Source: Anastrepha obliqua
Taxonomy: Eukaryota > Arthropoda > Insecta > Diptera > Tephritidae
Length of the DNA stretch: 64,000 nt
NCBI RefSeq assembly: GCF_027943255.1
Contig: NC_072895.1
Location: 71,178,001-71,242,000, forward strand
Reading direction: 5' to 3'
In this document: positions 1 through 12,115 of the stretch, in pieces
How positions within the stretch are numbered: position 1 is the stretch's first letter
How the letters are laid out: each line of letters begins with the position of its first letter
The notes under the pieces: generated by a model
What the model saw: the letters and a program-made list of their open reading frames with translations, nothing else
The model's database searches: none
Told to the model about the DNA's origin: nothing
Made by a program: the position numbers and the translations under genes

Positions 1-699
1 AATTCTTACTCACGTCTGCTTCCGATATTCAATTTTTAAAGCAATCTTTTGTTGAAAAAGCAAATAAGTTCTGAAACAAGTACATGACAAGTAATCATTG
101 GTTTACAATTTTGCGCCTGTTAGTTTTTCTATTTGGCAGTTTTGTAATTTACATAAACTTTGAAACAAGCACGTGATTTTGAATCTGGCTCTTTTCACAG
201 CCAAACACGTATGGTTTAATTAACTTCGAGCGCTACCGAATCATCTGTACCGAGCAGTGGTTTTTCGATACCTAAACTTCCAAGTAAATATTCTGTCCCT
301 TAGGAAATATTATACATTTCTCAAAATCACAGTCTTTCAAACTCTTTTTATGCTAAAAATGGTCTTATTACTAGAGCCTTAAATGAGCTTAATAAAATCT
401 CTTAATTTGCTGAGATATCTTTCGAATTTTTTGAAATTTATTACAATTAGTTTAATTATGCTTCCTTTTTATGGCTATTAACCTTGAAATATGTCCTGTT
501 AGCCTATAAGAATATATTATGTTCATTGGCTTAATAAATAAGTAAATAAAATGAGGAAATATTAATGCACAGAAAGAAACCGCCTATCAGGAAAATATTT
601 AGAGAAATTGGATTTTCATACCTCAGTTAATATTTAAACCTAAATATAGAAACGTCTAAAAAAACAAGACATGGAAAAATAAATTTCAGTTCAATCATA
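1..699. other. No recognisable gene; AT-rich sequence
   Basis: I see no coding pattern, tandem repeat or terminal inverted repeat in this stretch. It leads into the LINE fragment that follows and may include unrecognised upstream parts of it. Confidence 0.4.
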
Positions 700-1107
700 A
701 AAATGAAAATGCGATGTGCTTCGAAAGACGTATAACAAGGAAAATATATGGTCCGGTTGCAATAATAGATGGCAGCTACCGCCTTCGCTACAACAATGAA
801 ATCGAAGAAATCGTTCAAAGACAAAATGTAATACGTTTTATCAAAGCCCAACGAATTAGATGGATTGGGCACGTACTGCGCTTGCCGAATGAGCGAAATG
901 CTAGGAAAGCTTTTATTTTAATACCCATTGGAGGAAGAAAAAGAGGACGCCCACGAAAGCGATGGTTAGATGACGTCGAATCAGATCTTAAGCAAATGAA
1001 CGTACACAACTGGAGAGATGTAGCCATGGATAGAATAAAGTGCAGAAAAATTGTTGATGAAGCTATGGTCCACCACGGATTGTGAAGCTAAGAAGAAGAA
1101 GAAGAAT
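700..1107 (+). mobile_element. 3' end of a non-LTR retrotransposon (reverse transcriptase C-terminus)
   Basis: The reading frame 714-1085 codes for the C-terminal tail typical of a large class of arthropod LINE polyproteins. It shows a KIYGPV motif with an RLRYNNEI segment, then KAQRIRWIGHVLRL, a GGRKRGRPRKRWLDDV block, and an NWRDVAMDR block, ending in HHGL. The reverse transcriptase catalytic core lies upstream and is missing, so this is a 5'-truncated copy. The stop codon is followed at once by a short (AAG)n run at 1088-1107, as expected for a LINE 3' tail. A different family of the same general type is found at 33340-33600 and 58530-58690. The clade (RTE-like or a relative) is not certain. 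Confidence 0.75.
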
Positions 1108-1151
1108 GAAAATTATAAATAACTGTCTGATATGTTTTATTCATTATTATA

Positions 1152-2385
1152 TCAGGTCAGTCCATAAGTTCGTGCGTTTTTAAAGGTGGTTTTAAAATTA
1201 ATAAAAAAGATGTTTTAAGTATTTATTAATCAATAATATATTTTCCTTCATTATTTATAATGTCTTCCCAACGTCCAGGCAAATTTTTAATTCCCTGTTC
1301 AAAAATTTTTTTGTCCTTGGAGTCAAAATACGCTTCGGTATCCTTTTTATAGCTTCTTTTGAGCAGTAGTTCTTGTTACTCATATGGAATTGAAGTCCAC
1401 GGGAAAGGTGATAATCACAAGGCCCAATATCCGGAGAGTATGGTGGATGCGGCACTAGCTCCCATCCGAGCTCATTCAGCTTGCCTAATGTTTACCTTGC
1501 GGTATGAGATCTTGCGTTATCGTAGTGAAAAAAACACTTTGCGTCTATTCACTAAAGACGGTCGATTTTTGTTAAGTACCTCATTAAGGTTTGATAGCTG
1601 ATTGGAATAATAATCAGCAGTTATCGTCTGGTTTGGTTCCAGAAGTTCATAGCAAACAATACAGACAGAAGAATCTTCTTGGGGTGAAGGCCATCTCTAG
1701 GGGTCGGTTCTGGTGCTTCATCTTTATCTAACCATTGGCGTTTGCAAACAGCATTATTGTAAAGGACCGATTTTTCATCACCAGTAACGATGCGGTTAAA
1801 AAAACTTTCATTTTCAAGCCGTTGCAGCAGCTGAGAACACACATTCACTCTCTGCTGAAGGTTGCCGACGGAAAGTCTATGCGGAACCCATCTTTTCCAA
1901 CTGAACCAGGTGCCTATGAACTATTCCATGCGATGAATTTAACCTCTGAGCTACCATATCGACTGTCAAATTTGACTCAGTTTCCATGAGTTCGAGCAAG
2001 GCGTCGGAGTTAAAGACTTCAGGACGATCAGCGCGCGGGGCATCCTCCACGCCGTTTCGGAATTTTGAAAACCACTTTTGCGCAGTCCTTACACTCGCGG
2101 TATCCTCTTCGTGAACAGTGCTTATTTCTGCAGCAGCAGTTGTTGCATTTTTACCACTTTTATAAAAAAAATACAAAATATGCCTCTTATACGCGTTCGA
2201 AGACTCCATTTTATTTTTTAACAACACGTGCTTCTATCCGCGATTAAAATCACTTGTTGAATGTACAATTTATCCAAGAAAATATAAATAGTTCCGTTAT
2301 ATTCCGCGCATAATTTTTTGTATGTAAAAATCGTACAAAAGTGAAATTATGGGTAAAATACGCACGAACTTATGGACTGACCTGA
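1152..2385 (-). mobile_element. Mariner element, D34D type, decayed
   Basis: Terminal inverted repeats of 25 bp are visible at 1152-1176 and 2361-2385; both read tcaggtcagtccataagttc followed by gtgcg. A TA precedes the left end (1150-1151), but AA follows the right end, so the target duplication is imperfect. The length of about 1.23 kb fits a full mariner. The transposase between the repeats runs on the minus strand and is broken. Confidence 0.88.
1255..2227 (-). pseudogene. Mariner transposase pseudogene (mellifera/capitata-like)
   Basis: Read from 2227 downward, an N-terminal helix-turn-helix domain is seen in 1877-2212, starting MESSNAYKRHILYFFYKSG with the AQKWFSKFRNG block and the GIVHRHLVQLEKM block. 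The catalytic part follows in 1621-1848 with the first aspartate in VTGDEKSVLYNN and the GLHPKKILLSV block. The second aspartate is in YDNARSHTA near 1510-1535. The third is in SPDIGPCDY at about 1410-1436, giving the mariner D34D spacing. The domains lie in different frames and a stop codon interrupts the DNARSHTA segment, so no active enzyme can be made. Confidence 0.85.
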
Positions 2386-2649
2386 AATAATCATATTATT
2401 GATCACATTATTATATTCAAATCTTTTGCTCAATACGCGAATAAACGCGATACTTTTTGCCAATATTTATTCAGTATTCGATACTTTTTTCCGATACCAG
2501 AAACAAGTAAAAGTATCGATATGAAATTGGTATCGAATGATTATTGGATTTATAACCAGCCCAGGACCATCACTTCAGTAGCATTCCCAAACATTTATGA
2601 AGAATACCTATGTATTGAAATAACAACAATAAATTCCTGACTATGATAA
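2386..2649. other. Unassigned AT-rich spacer
   Basis: No coding or repeat signal is recognised between the mariner right end and the LINE RNase H relic. Confidence 0.35.
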
Positions 2650-2900
2650 GCTCTTCTATGTCGAATTCTCCAAGAAGCATGGACTTAGGCTTCCGCATCG
2701 CTCCAGTGTTTTTCAAGCGGAACTAATAAGTATCAAAAAGCAAATCAATTGACTTTTGACTCAGATTTTATCTTTTAAGGAATTAACCAATTATTTACTA
2801 GCCAAGCAACAATCGACACTCTGCCCTGCCAGATGTCGCAATTGATGTTAGTCGAAAAATGCTTAATCTCAACTCGGAGTTCGGCTAAACAGCTAACAGC
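2650..2900 (+). pseudogene. RNase H fragment of a LINE polyprotein
   Basis: Conceptual reading gives LRLPHRSSVFQAELISI around 2689-2736, which matches the second active-site region of LINE RNase H domains (compare CSVFQAEVLAI in the LINE at 18602-22150). A following segment, SQATIDTLPCQ then VEKCLISTRSSAK, resembles the next RNase H block, with the catalytic SDSQ changed. Frameshifts separate the blocks. The fragment is short and old, and has no identifiable ends. Confidence 0.5.
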
Positions 2901-5870
2901 AGTGTTTGCGCCAATTATATATTTACGAGTATTTATTTATTAAATTAAGTAAAAGAAAAACCAAAGCTCTAAAGATCTGGGCTCATTTTAGGAATCGCCA
3001 AGGACGAAAGTTTGTTGTACCCTTAAATTCTCTTAAGTAAGCTTTCAAACTAGGGCAGATAATTGCAAAGATAACTTCACGACCCAGTTCAATTACTATC
3101 TCTCGCGCTAGTGACTTGACCTCACTTCAAGTTTGTACGATTAGATACACCTTTTCTGGGTCGTCTGATTCCGCAGCTATATAGGACGAATTAGCTACAA
3201 TCGACTACTGCCACCAAAGTCAACACAACTAAAGCCACCGCGGATATTCGAAGGATTGGGAAGTATGGGAAGTACATACCTAATCCTCTTAAAATATACT
3301 TGCATGCGCATTAGAGTGGAGTGAAATATTTTTTTCTTTCAGATCTACAGAAAGTTGGCTTTCTGTTTAAGAAATAAGGACGCAAACTATTATTTGTCTC
3401 GTCGAATGTTAAGAGGAGTACCAGGCATCATTAATTAAAAAAAATTAAAACAAATTAACTTAGAAATCTTACAAAAGGAAAATCGGGAGAGCGAATACAA
3501 ATATATAAGAACCTCTCTTTCGTTTCCCATTCATAATTGCAAATTCTTCAGATCCAGGTCTTTTGTAAAATTTAAGATCGTGTTGAGTTGAAAGTACATA
3601 CATATGGACATCTTTTTCAAAATATTATTCGGAATATTGAATTCATTTTTGCTATGTTTTGAAGCTGCATTCATGCCATTATGTCTAGCATAGCATATCA
3701 ATATATTGGCCACCTAAGCTTTGCTGCCTGTACTGTTAGCGATCGGTAATACTTTCAATAACTCGGGCCAGTATAAGTGACAATGAAGAAGATTCTTTCA
3801 CAAAAATCCGTAAATGCAGCTAACATTTTCGGCGCTCAATAAGCAAAGTCTTGGGTTTATCTATGTTCAGCCGCTTCCATTCTGTCCTTAGCATGATCTT
3901 TTCCAATAAAATATTCAAATCTAACCGTAAAATGAGATAGGTTGACTCTTAGGTGATGCCCAGTTCTGCTAATTAGCGCCAAGTTGGCAAGTCAAGGCTC
4001 CGCTCTAATTAATGTATCCTAGTAAGCCACAGATTCGCATGAATGATGCTTAGACTCATGAGAATGTGAGTTAAGTTGGCAGTAAGGATAGTTTGTTTGC
4101 AAAGACTACAGATTTCACGTAAGCTCATAGAAAATAGTCGAGTGGTGCTGAGTCACGTGATCTCGGAATCCAATGAATGGCACCACTACAAAAGATGACG
4201 AAGCCTTCTAATTTTCACTTAATACATTGAAAAATTTGTTATTCATACCCGATATCTGCAACCATTGACAGTGAACGCATCTCCATCCGCATCTTTGAAA
4301 GAGTAAGAACCGAGGAGCCAACCAGATGAAAATCAATAAGAAATAGTGATTTTTTCGGAATGTAGAGTGAGTGTAGGTGAGTCTCCCATGGGTTTCTGCT
4401 GTAGTTCTGGAAATTTGACTTTTTATGAACCCACTTAACCAGAAATGAGCTCCAAATAGTCGGCGATACATTTAAGGCAGCTAAGGTAAAATTTGGCGAA
4501 CTGAATAAGTTCGAGCGCTCCTATTGAAACCCCATTTACCTAATTTAAAAGAATGTGCAAGGAAGTTCGTATCTGCAGAAAGATTCCTCATGATTAATAT
4601 ATACATACGATACTTACGTACATGTACGTATGAGTAGCACAGCACACACAATAAACTATAAAAATTAACGATGCTATAAAAAGAGCGTGGAATGTATGGA
4701 AAAAGCAAAAAAAAAAAAACAAAAATACATAAAATTAACAAAATAAAATACGAGTAGAATAAGATTGCATACGTCTAAAAAAACTATAGTTTTTATCACT
4801 GCAATGTTCCAACTATTTAATAGCTTTTACATCCATTCCTTTTACCAACAAGCCACGTGCCGCATAAAATCACTCGTTCATTCATTATTGCAGTTGTTTA
4901 TATGGCTTTTTGTGTAGTTTCCCAAGTGTAGCTGTTTAATAAGCGACTAAAGTACGGTTTTGATATGAGAAATTAGGCAAACATTTATATACATATATGC
5001 ATATACTTAAAGGCGTTCCAATTGTTTCTCAAAAAATATTATATAACCGACATTTTTTTTCGACGAGTAAAACAAACTGCTGGAAATTCTAACCATAATG
5101 TCCGTGGATTCTTATTTTTTATTATAGTTATTAATTCCAATCGCACTGGGGAAGAAGACGAAGGGACTGTTGTCCAGTGTTTTATGTTTCCAAAATATAT
5201 GCGTATATAACATAAGTATATGAAGTCTTTAAGTTTTTATTTTAACATAATTTTTTCAACGATTTTCTTTTTAAAATAGTCAAATTGCCGTGCTGCGATC
5301 TCTAGTTGACTTCCTAAAATTATTTTTCTTACCCAAAAATCACAAAAAGTTTCTTAACTAAACTTAAAATTACAGCTGTGCTTCCGTGGAGTTTCCTGTT
5401 CAGAATTGCTGGTAAAATAGTTCAGTCGCAGAAATATAGTGGAGAAACCTGCCCTAATGTACATGAATAAAAACCATTTTTAATTAAATGAAACATAAAA
5501 ATAAAAAGACCAAAAGTGTGGTAAAAGTTTATCGTACATATTTACTTACAAATATATGTATACGAGATTTATACTTAATACTAATTTACTCATTGCGCTC
5601 TGATTTAATCCAATCCAAAGAGTCTTAAATATGCTACAAAAAATAGCATTCGTAGAAAAAAATTGGAAGATTAATAAAGAAAAGGAAGTTGAAATGATTA
5701 ACTAGCTTAGCACTGCGCTAATTAACTTCCTGCTTGGTTCGTTACATGTTTAATAATGTAATGTAAATAATACAGATGGCTCTGACGATGGCCTTTACAT
5801 CGCAAAAGACACTTAGAGGCAGGAAATTGTCGATTGGAAGGGGAAAATTAAGTTATCAATAAAAAATAAT
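2901..5870. other. Long stretch without recognisable genes
   Basis: The short open frames here (for example 4208-4471 and 4481-4741) have no protein-like composition that I recognise. The sequence is AT-rich with occasional A or T runs. No inverted-repeat element was recognised by eye, but old relics could be missed. Confidence 0.4.
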
Positions 5871-5874
5871 AATA

Positions 5875-6160
5875 ATTGCCGCGTACACTTCTGTTAGGAG
5901 TTTGGCCGAGCTCCACCTCCTATTTGTCTCGTGCGTCCTAATGTTTTTCCACAAATGGAGGGCCCTACATCTTTAACCTGTATAGTTTTTTAAAAGGGGC
6001 TTTTCCTTGGAAAAATGCACACGGTTTGCAATTGCCGGCCGAAAGGCAACCGCTATTAAATAAAACTTTTACCATCATTTTGGCCTTTCAGCATGAAGAT
6101 TCAAACCTACGCAGTCCCGAACGGTAGTCACGGAATAACCCGTTTGATTAAGGCGGCCTC
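5875..6160 (-). repeat. tRNA-derived SINE, degenerate copy
   Basis: On the minus strand this copy reads from a tRNA-like head (rightmost, ggccgcc-like sequence near 6155) to a 3' end near 5875. It shares the family blocks seen at 12133-12408 and 17111-17428: the tagcggttgcc block, the ccatttgtgga block and the aggaggtggagctcggccaa block. It is more diverged than the other copies. Confidence 0.7.
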
Positions 6161-6425
6161 TATCAAAACTTTCGCATAGACGTTCCATGCGTTGAGCGCG
6201 AATATATTTTTATTTTGAAAAGGCAATGACTACAAGTTCCTACGAAAAATATTCAGTTTATATAATTTAAAGGAACAGATCCAATAAATAATCGTTAAAC
6301 GTATTGCTTGCCTTTAAAAGCTCAGCGAAACCCAGCTCTCTATTAAGTTCAATAAAGGAACTGGGTCTAGATGAGATGTCTAAAGACAAATACAGGGCTT
6401 AGGAGATATAAAGGGGCGGTCTATC

Positions 6426-8110
6426 CTTTATAAAGAGGGAGAGGTCCGTCCGCGTACGTGTATTATCATGCCGAAAGCGGTTGATTGCACCTTGTTAAGA
6501 CGATTCTGTTGTCAAGAAGTAGAGACAATTGTCATCTCGGCCTATTTTCTTTGCGACTCCATTCTCCCTCCCCCTAAGAGGGAGTATATAGTATGGAAGT
6601 TGTAAGATATGCTGAATCCATGGGATTAGGTCTAATTGTGAGATGTGACGCAAATTCACAGAACACACTCTGTGGTAGCACAAAATGTAACTTCAGGGGA
6701 CATAAATTCATGGACTTAATTCTGTCATCTCTCTTGGTTATACAGAGCGTTGGCACCAGTCCGACTTTTGTGACCACCAAAAGGCAGGAAGTGATTGATA
6801 TGACATTATCTAACGATAAAATATCAGATCATATCACTGGTTGGAAAGTACTCGATAAAGATTCCTCGTTATATAGAGTTCAAGCTTGCGGCCGAGACAA
6901 TCTCGACCCCAGCAGGCCGGAATCCTCGAAAAGCGGATTGGACCCGATATGAGGATCTCACTAAAAAGGAAATCCGTGAAGTTCCCAAACTCTGAACAAT
7001 AACTGCGAAGAAGCCACAAGCTCTTTGGGGCGAATTTTGATCCAGTGTTATAACAAGGTGTGCCCGGAACGTAGGAGAAGAGAGGGTAAGCCAGCCCGTT
7101 GGTGAAACGTCGAACTCTCGAAACTCCGGAAAGCTTCCAGGAAACTTCTTAACAGAGCTCTTAATACTCAGTTGGAACAAGATTGGACTGCCTACCGAAA
7201 GCTGAGGAAGGAATACAAAAATAAAATTAGATCATCTAAATTGGGCTCTTATAGAACCTTCTGCAGTGAACTGGAACAACGGATGAGTTCAGCGAGGTTA
7301 TGCAAAACCCTCCAAGAAACCGGGCGGCTAGGCTAGACTCGCTGCTCAAACCAGATGGTACTTATACGGACTCAAAACCAGAAGTGAACGATATTCTCTT
7401 TTCAACACATTTCCCTGGCTCCAGGAATGTTGTTAGTCAAAGCTCTATCGATAAATTTGATCATGTCAATATAATTACCAGCAGACGTGATTGGTTTATT
7501 GCATCCAGTATAGGTAACGAGGAAACGATATGATTCGCCTTCTCGTCATTCGAAAACTTGAAGTCCCCTGGACCCAACGGCATTTACCCAATCATGCTCA
7601 AGCGGGGCGGAGAACAACTAATAAAGGCTTTGAACAGAATCTTTACGGCCTTCCTTGCACACACTTATGTTCCACAATTGTGGCGTTTGGTGAAAGTTGT
7701 ATTTGTCTCAAAGCCAGGCAAAGACAACTACGCTTTACGAAAAAGTTTCAGACCTATAAGCCTGGCATCGTTTATGCTCAAGCACAATGGTGGAGAAGCA
7801 CATTAGGACGAGGCTTCTAAGTCGAAACCCTCTCAACGTCAGACAAAATGCTTATCAAAGTGGAAAATCTTGCGAATCGGCTCTGCACGAGTGCGTTAGT
7901 ATAATCGAAAAAGGACTGGAAACAAGAAAGTACACTTCTGGTGTGTTTATAGACATTGAAGTAGCTTTCGACAGAAGGAGCTTTCTTTGACTCCATGTGC
8001 TCTTCTATCAGAAGGTATGGAGTAGAAGAAATCATTGTCAAATGGATCCACTCTATGCTATCAAAAAGACTGCTTACCATGGATAGAGTAAGCGATGAAA
8101 ATTTTCACCG
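6426..8110 (+). mobile_element. Degenerate LINE (R1/LOA/I-like): endonuclease and reverse transcriptase
   Basis: The + strand carries a broken LINE ORF2. The apurinic-type endonuclease is seen in 6593-6870, with RCDANSQNTLCGSTKCNFRG, then VGTSPTFVTTKRQEVIDMTL and ITGWKVLDKDSSLYR. The pre-RT linker is at 7187-7330 (AYRKLRKEYKNKIRSSKLGS). Reverse transcriptase blocks follow: SPGPNGIYPIMLK near 7560-7600, FRPISLASFM near 7750, QNAYQSGKSCESALHE near 7850-7890, and GVFIDIEVAFD near 7938-7970. The frame shifts repeatedly, and the YADD box and everything beyond it are not recognisable. It is a relative of the intact-frame LINE at 18602-22150 but a different family. Confidence 0.8.
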
Positions 8111-8907
8111 ACTATAGCAAAGAGACGCGCACGTCACCCTTATGGTGCCGTCCTTTGTCTAATAGCCCTTCGCGTTATCTTCAGGACCGAAAGTAATACC
8201 CTGACGCATCAGTCGACTTTTGCAGTGTTCGATTTCCGCATTCATCAGGCCCCAGTTTTCCGATCACAGCCACAGATCGTGGGTTAGGATGGCTTGGCCA
8301 CGCCCTTGGACATGAGGTTGAACTGCAAACCTCAAATAAATCGAAATCTAAATCTAACTGCCCTAGGCAACGAAAACGACTCATAACCTGTAATCAATAA
8401 ATTTCGTAAATTTAAAGCATGTATACTTTAATATACATACAAATATTTTCATTTGAAAGCTCGCACGAAAAATAAGGCAGAATTTATTTTGGATCTGACT
8501 TAAAATGTCGCAATGTGACTACAGATAATTTACCTTCTGAGTATGAACTTGGGCCGAAATTATTAGTGCCAGGTACTACCATGATGGGAGTTATGAGGAA
8601 AAATAAGAGCTCCATGCCCTAAATTATTCATAAATGCGTAACTTTGAGAACATTATCTACATATTTTCTTTGAATACTCACAATATTTTCAACGAACCTT
8701 CTTTATAACTGCGAAGCGCTTAAATAAAGTAAGGATAGCTTCGCTTTTGTATGGTTTAACTCATTTTGCACTTTTTTGTATGGTTGGATATGCCGTATGT
8801 GTCAAACAAAAAAAATGAAGGTAGAAATCATAAGTTTTCTGAGAAACAAATAAAGGTTAATGTTATGTTACAGTGGGCGAAGTTTGCTTTTGTTGAAGAT
8901 AAATATA
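8111..8907. other. Possible LINE 3' remnant, then unassigned sequence
   Basis: The part up to about 8400 contains tggcttggccacgccc and a tctaaatctaac-type short repeat, which could be the 3' untranslated end of the preceding LINE. From 8400 to 8907 I recognise nothing. Confidence 0.35.
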
Positions 8908-10179
8908 CGAGGGGTGCCTTTTATATTTCGGGATTTGGCAACCCTGGTGTTGCAGTCTGACAACTGGCAGCTGTATCGCAAAGTTTGACATTTTTTGGCT
9001 TTTACGTACTCGGAACGTTTTGAAATACCAGCGCTATTTGTGTTGTTTACAGTAACTTAAAAGATTCATCTCGGTCCAAAAATGGAATTAAATCGTGAAC
9101 ATTTTCGTGCGATTATTTTTTACAACTTTCGACGTGGATTAACTCAGCAACATTGCATGGATGAACTTAATTCATTTTTTGGCGATGAAGCTCCATCAAG
9201 GACCAGTCTTTATCGATGGTATGGTGAATTCAATCGTGGTCGTAGTTCACTCCAAGACGAATTTCGTGAAGGTCGTCCAAAATCAGTTGTTATTCCGAAA
9301 ACCATTGATGCTGTGCGCGAACTGATATTGCAAGATCGTCATGGGACCTATCGTGAGATTGAGACAATCTTAGGCATTAGTGGGACCAGCATACATTCAA
9401 TGTTGCATAAACATTTGACTGTCAAAAAAATTTGTTCGCGTTGGATCCCACACAATTTGTCAATCGCTCAAAAAAAGGCTCGTGTCGATTGGTCGAAGGA
9501 AATGCTCAAAAAATACGATCGCGGGGCTTCGGAACACGTCTATGACATCGTGACAGGTGATGAATTATGGATTTACGCGTATGAGCCTGAAAGTAAACAG
9601 CAGTCAACTGTATGGGTGTTTCAAGATGAGCCAAATCCAACAAAAGTTGTTCGCGTACGAAGCACTTCCAAGCAAATGGTCGCATGTTTTTTCGGAAAAA
9701 CTGGACATGTTGCAACCGTACCACTAGAACCACGCAGAACAGTAAATTCTGAGTGGTACACAACCATTTGTTTGCCAGTCGTCTTCCAAGAAATTAGGAA
9801 AACCAATCGCCAAAGACAATGCGAGCTCTCACATATCGGCTCAAACAACTGCATTTTTGAGCACCCAAAACATCGAATTAATGGATCATCCGCCGTATAG
9901 TCCTGACTTGGCACCGAATGACTTCATTTTATTCCCGTACGTAAAAAACAAACTGAGAGGTCAACGTTTTTCGACACCCGAAGAAGCGGTTGCGGCATTC
10001 AGAATGCATGTTTTGGAGGTACCTCATTCAGAGTGGCAAAAGTGCTTCGACAATTGGTTCAAACGCATGCAAAAGTGTATAGATCTTCATGGAGAATATT
10101 TTGAAAAACAATAAAGTGATTTTCGATGATTAAAATTTGTTTTTGTTCTCTAATCCCGACATATAAAAAGCACCGCTCG
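8908..10179 (+). mobile_element. Mariner element, D34D type, nearly complete
   Basis: The left end reads cgaggggtgccttttatatt and the right end is its imperfect inverse (ending cgacatataaaaagcaccgc then tcg). TA dinucleotides flank both ends at 8906-8907 and 10180-10181. The length of 1272 bp is normal for mariner. A close relative in the same orientation lies at 38169-39332. The element lies upstream of the recognised dpr exons. Confidence 0.93.
9082..10114 (+). pseudogene. Mariner transposase with a single 20-bp deletion
   Basis: The frame opens at ATG 9082 with the DNA-binding domain (MELNREHFRAIIFYNFRRG, then SLYRWYGEFNRG). It passes a second helix-turn-helix (YREIETILGISGTSIHSML) and reaches the first catalytic aspartate in VTGDELWIYAYEPE. 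At about 9812 a deletion shifts the frame. The remainder is read in a second frame (9857-10114) with the second aspartate in KDNASSH and the third in LAPNDFILFPYVKNKL; their spacing is D34D. Comparison with the copy at 38169-39332 shows that 20 bases (acggatcactcttcaccagg) are absent here. Apart from this lesion the coding region looks open from start to stop. Confidence 0.9.
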
Positions 10180-10219
10180 TAATAATAGAAATAACTTATC
10201 TTAATAACATTTCAAATTC

Positions 10220-10740
10220 GTTAAAAAAATGTACGAAAGTATTTCGAATTTCATAATTCATAATTTTGTGCGAAATTTTAGTCGGCGTGAGCCATTTAAT
10301 TTCCGCAATTTATTTATGTTCAGACCAAGCCAAGTCTTCGAAATTTACACTTTTAGGCATTGTACCATTGAATACCGCCGTTCATTTACATACACAGCCC
10401 TTAAAATTATGCCCCCAATTTTTTCAATGGGATTTAGACCTAGACTTCTGCCAGCTTGCCAGCCAAGTAGTGCCATCAATTCAGAAGAAACAAACTGAAT
10501 GGACTTTCTGGAAATGTGGATATTCGAATCCAAATGTTCAATGAACACATCACCTAAGATCTCAATGTACTTTGCGGAGTTAATTTTTGTTGTAACAAAG
10601 TATCATTTCAGCTTTCCATGGTAAGAAATTTCACCCCAAATCATGTCAGAGCCAACTCCGAAGTTGCGACTAATTTTTGTCAAATCATTTTGAGGAAATT
10701 ATGCTGGTAATAAATGAATCCATCGGGGTCATCTAAATAA
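10220..10740 (-). pseudogene. Tc3-like (DD34E) transposase C-terminal fragment
   Basis: On the minus strand a segment reads IWGEISYHGK, later SAKYIEILGDVF, then SELMALLGWQAGRSLGLNPIE and ILRAVYVNERRYSMVQCLK. This is the pattern of Tc1/Tc3-type transposases around the last catalytic residue (family form SPDLNPIENLWG). The conserved DNAP motif and the aspartate of the SPD motif are lost. The N-terminal half and the terminal repeats are not recognised. Confidence 0.65.
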
Positions 10741-10939
10741 ACATTTAAATATCATATTTCAGTCTGTTGAATTTTTGTGATTGAGTAAATTTGGGTATTT
10801 TTAAATGTTTTTCTTACCTTATATTTAGAATAAAATTTATTGAACCTTTTGTTTCCTTATAAGAAGTTATAACTTTTTAGCTTTTTGCTATTGGTGGCTT
10901 CCTCTTTATTTTTATTATATCGGCGTCGGGGAATCTTTG

Positions 10940-11530
10940 GGCAATATAATCAGATTAGAGATACTTATCCAATAGGGTTTTTTCGACAAATCACGCGTGA
11001 AGAACAATCTGAAGTTATTCAAGAATATCTATTACTTCCGTTGAAAACAACTGTTTGGTGAGGCTTGTGGGCTAGAAGATATCGTCGGTCCATATTTCAG
11101 AGACGAGGCTGACGTTAATGTAACAGGGAATGGCGAATGCTATTGCGCCATGATAAACGATTTTTTGATGCCGGAAATTGACATTTGATTCCAAAAATAT
11201 GGCGCTACATATCACATAGCCCGTGAAACAATGGATTTATTGCGGCTTCGTTTCAGTGATCAGTTTATCTCTCGTCTCGGACCAGTGGATTGGCCACCAA
11301 GATCGTGAGATAGCACAAGTTTGAACTTGTATTTGTAGGACTATGTAAACTCCAGTGTCGATTGAGGCATTGGAAGCCAACATTACTAAAGTTATTCACG
11401 AGATACCGACCGAAGTAATCCAGCGAGTCATTCAATTATAGATGGCCGAATTACGGCGCAGTTGCAGCCAACATTTGAAAGAGATTATCTTTAAAAAGTA
11501 GATGTCATGAATGGTTATTACGCAAAAATA
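10940..11530 (+). pseudogene. D,D41D-type mariner transposase fragment
   Basis: Conceptual reading shows IVGPYFRDEADVNVTGNGEC, then INDFLMPEI, YGATYHIARETMDLLRLRF, and FISRLGPVDWPPRS, in the order expected for the D,D41D group (compare 29073-29680). The second catalytic aspartate is mutated (YG instead of QDG), and stops and frameshifts are present. No terminal repeats were assigned. Confidence 0.65.
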
Positions 11531-12115
11531 ATTAAGAGTACCCAATCAATTTGAATTTCGTTGCTTTATTTCAATTTAAAGTCCCATACCTCTAAATTGA
11601 TCGCCTTTATTTCTCACAAATAATTTGAGAGTAATGCCTCAACTCTCTCCTAATTTCAAAAAATGTCTCATAACAATTATGTTTTAGCCCATTAAGCCTC
11701 CTCCCATTAAAAAAATCGAGCAGCATCTGCTGGTGACTTTCCATTGCGAAAGCGTCAACTACAAAGTTAATCATTTTTTCTTTAATTCAAAATGTTCCCT
11801 CTTCGTATATTATTTCAACTATGAAATTGGCATTGTTATGCCTCTCCGATTTGGATCAAATATACGTCGATGGGTTCCATATTGAGTTCAATATTATAAC
11901 TCCGCAATTGAAGAAGTTCTTGTCCTCATTTGACTTCACTCTAGCTGCTGTTTTCAGCAAAACCGCACTTTGACCATGACCTCTTTCGGCTGATTGTCAG
12001 TTGCCATCCGCATATCTTGAGACCAGCCTGGTGCAAATAGTTTGAAACAGTTTACTGGTTTTTCTTCAGCTCCTGTACAATAGAATAGCAATAGGAAAGC
12101 ATTTATTCCTATTGC
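11531..12115. other. Unassigned spacer
   Basis: No coding region or repeat was recognised; the first part may be the 3' non-coding end of the preceding D,D41D remnant. Confidence 0.3.

Noticed and set aside
1359..1601. Open frame on the + strand inside the mariner
   Set aside because: It is the antisense shadow of the transposase, whose motifs are on the minus strand.
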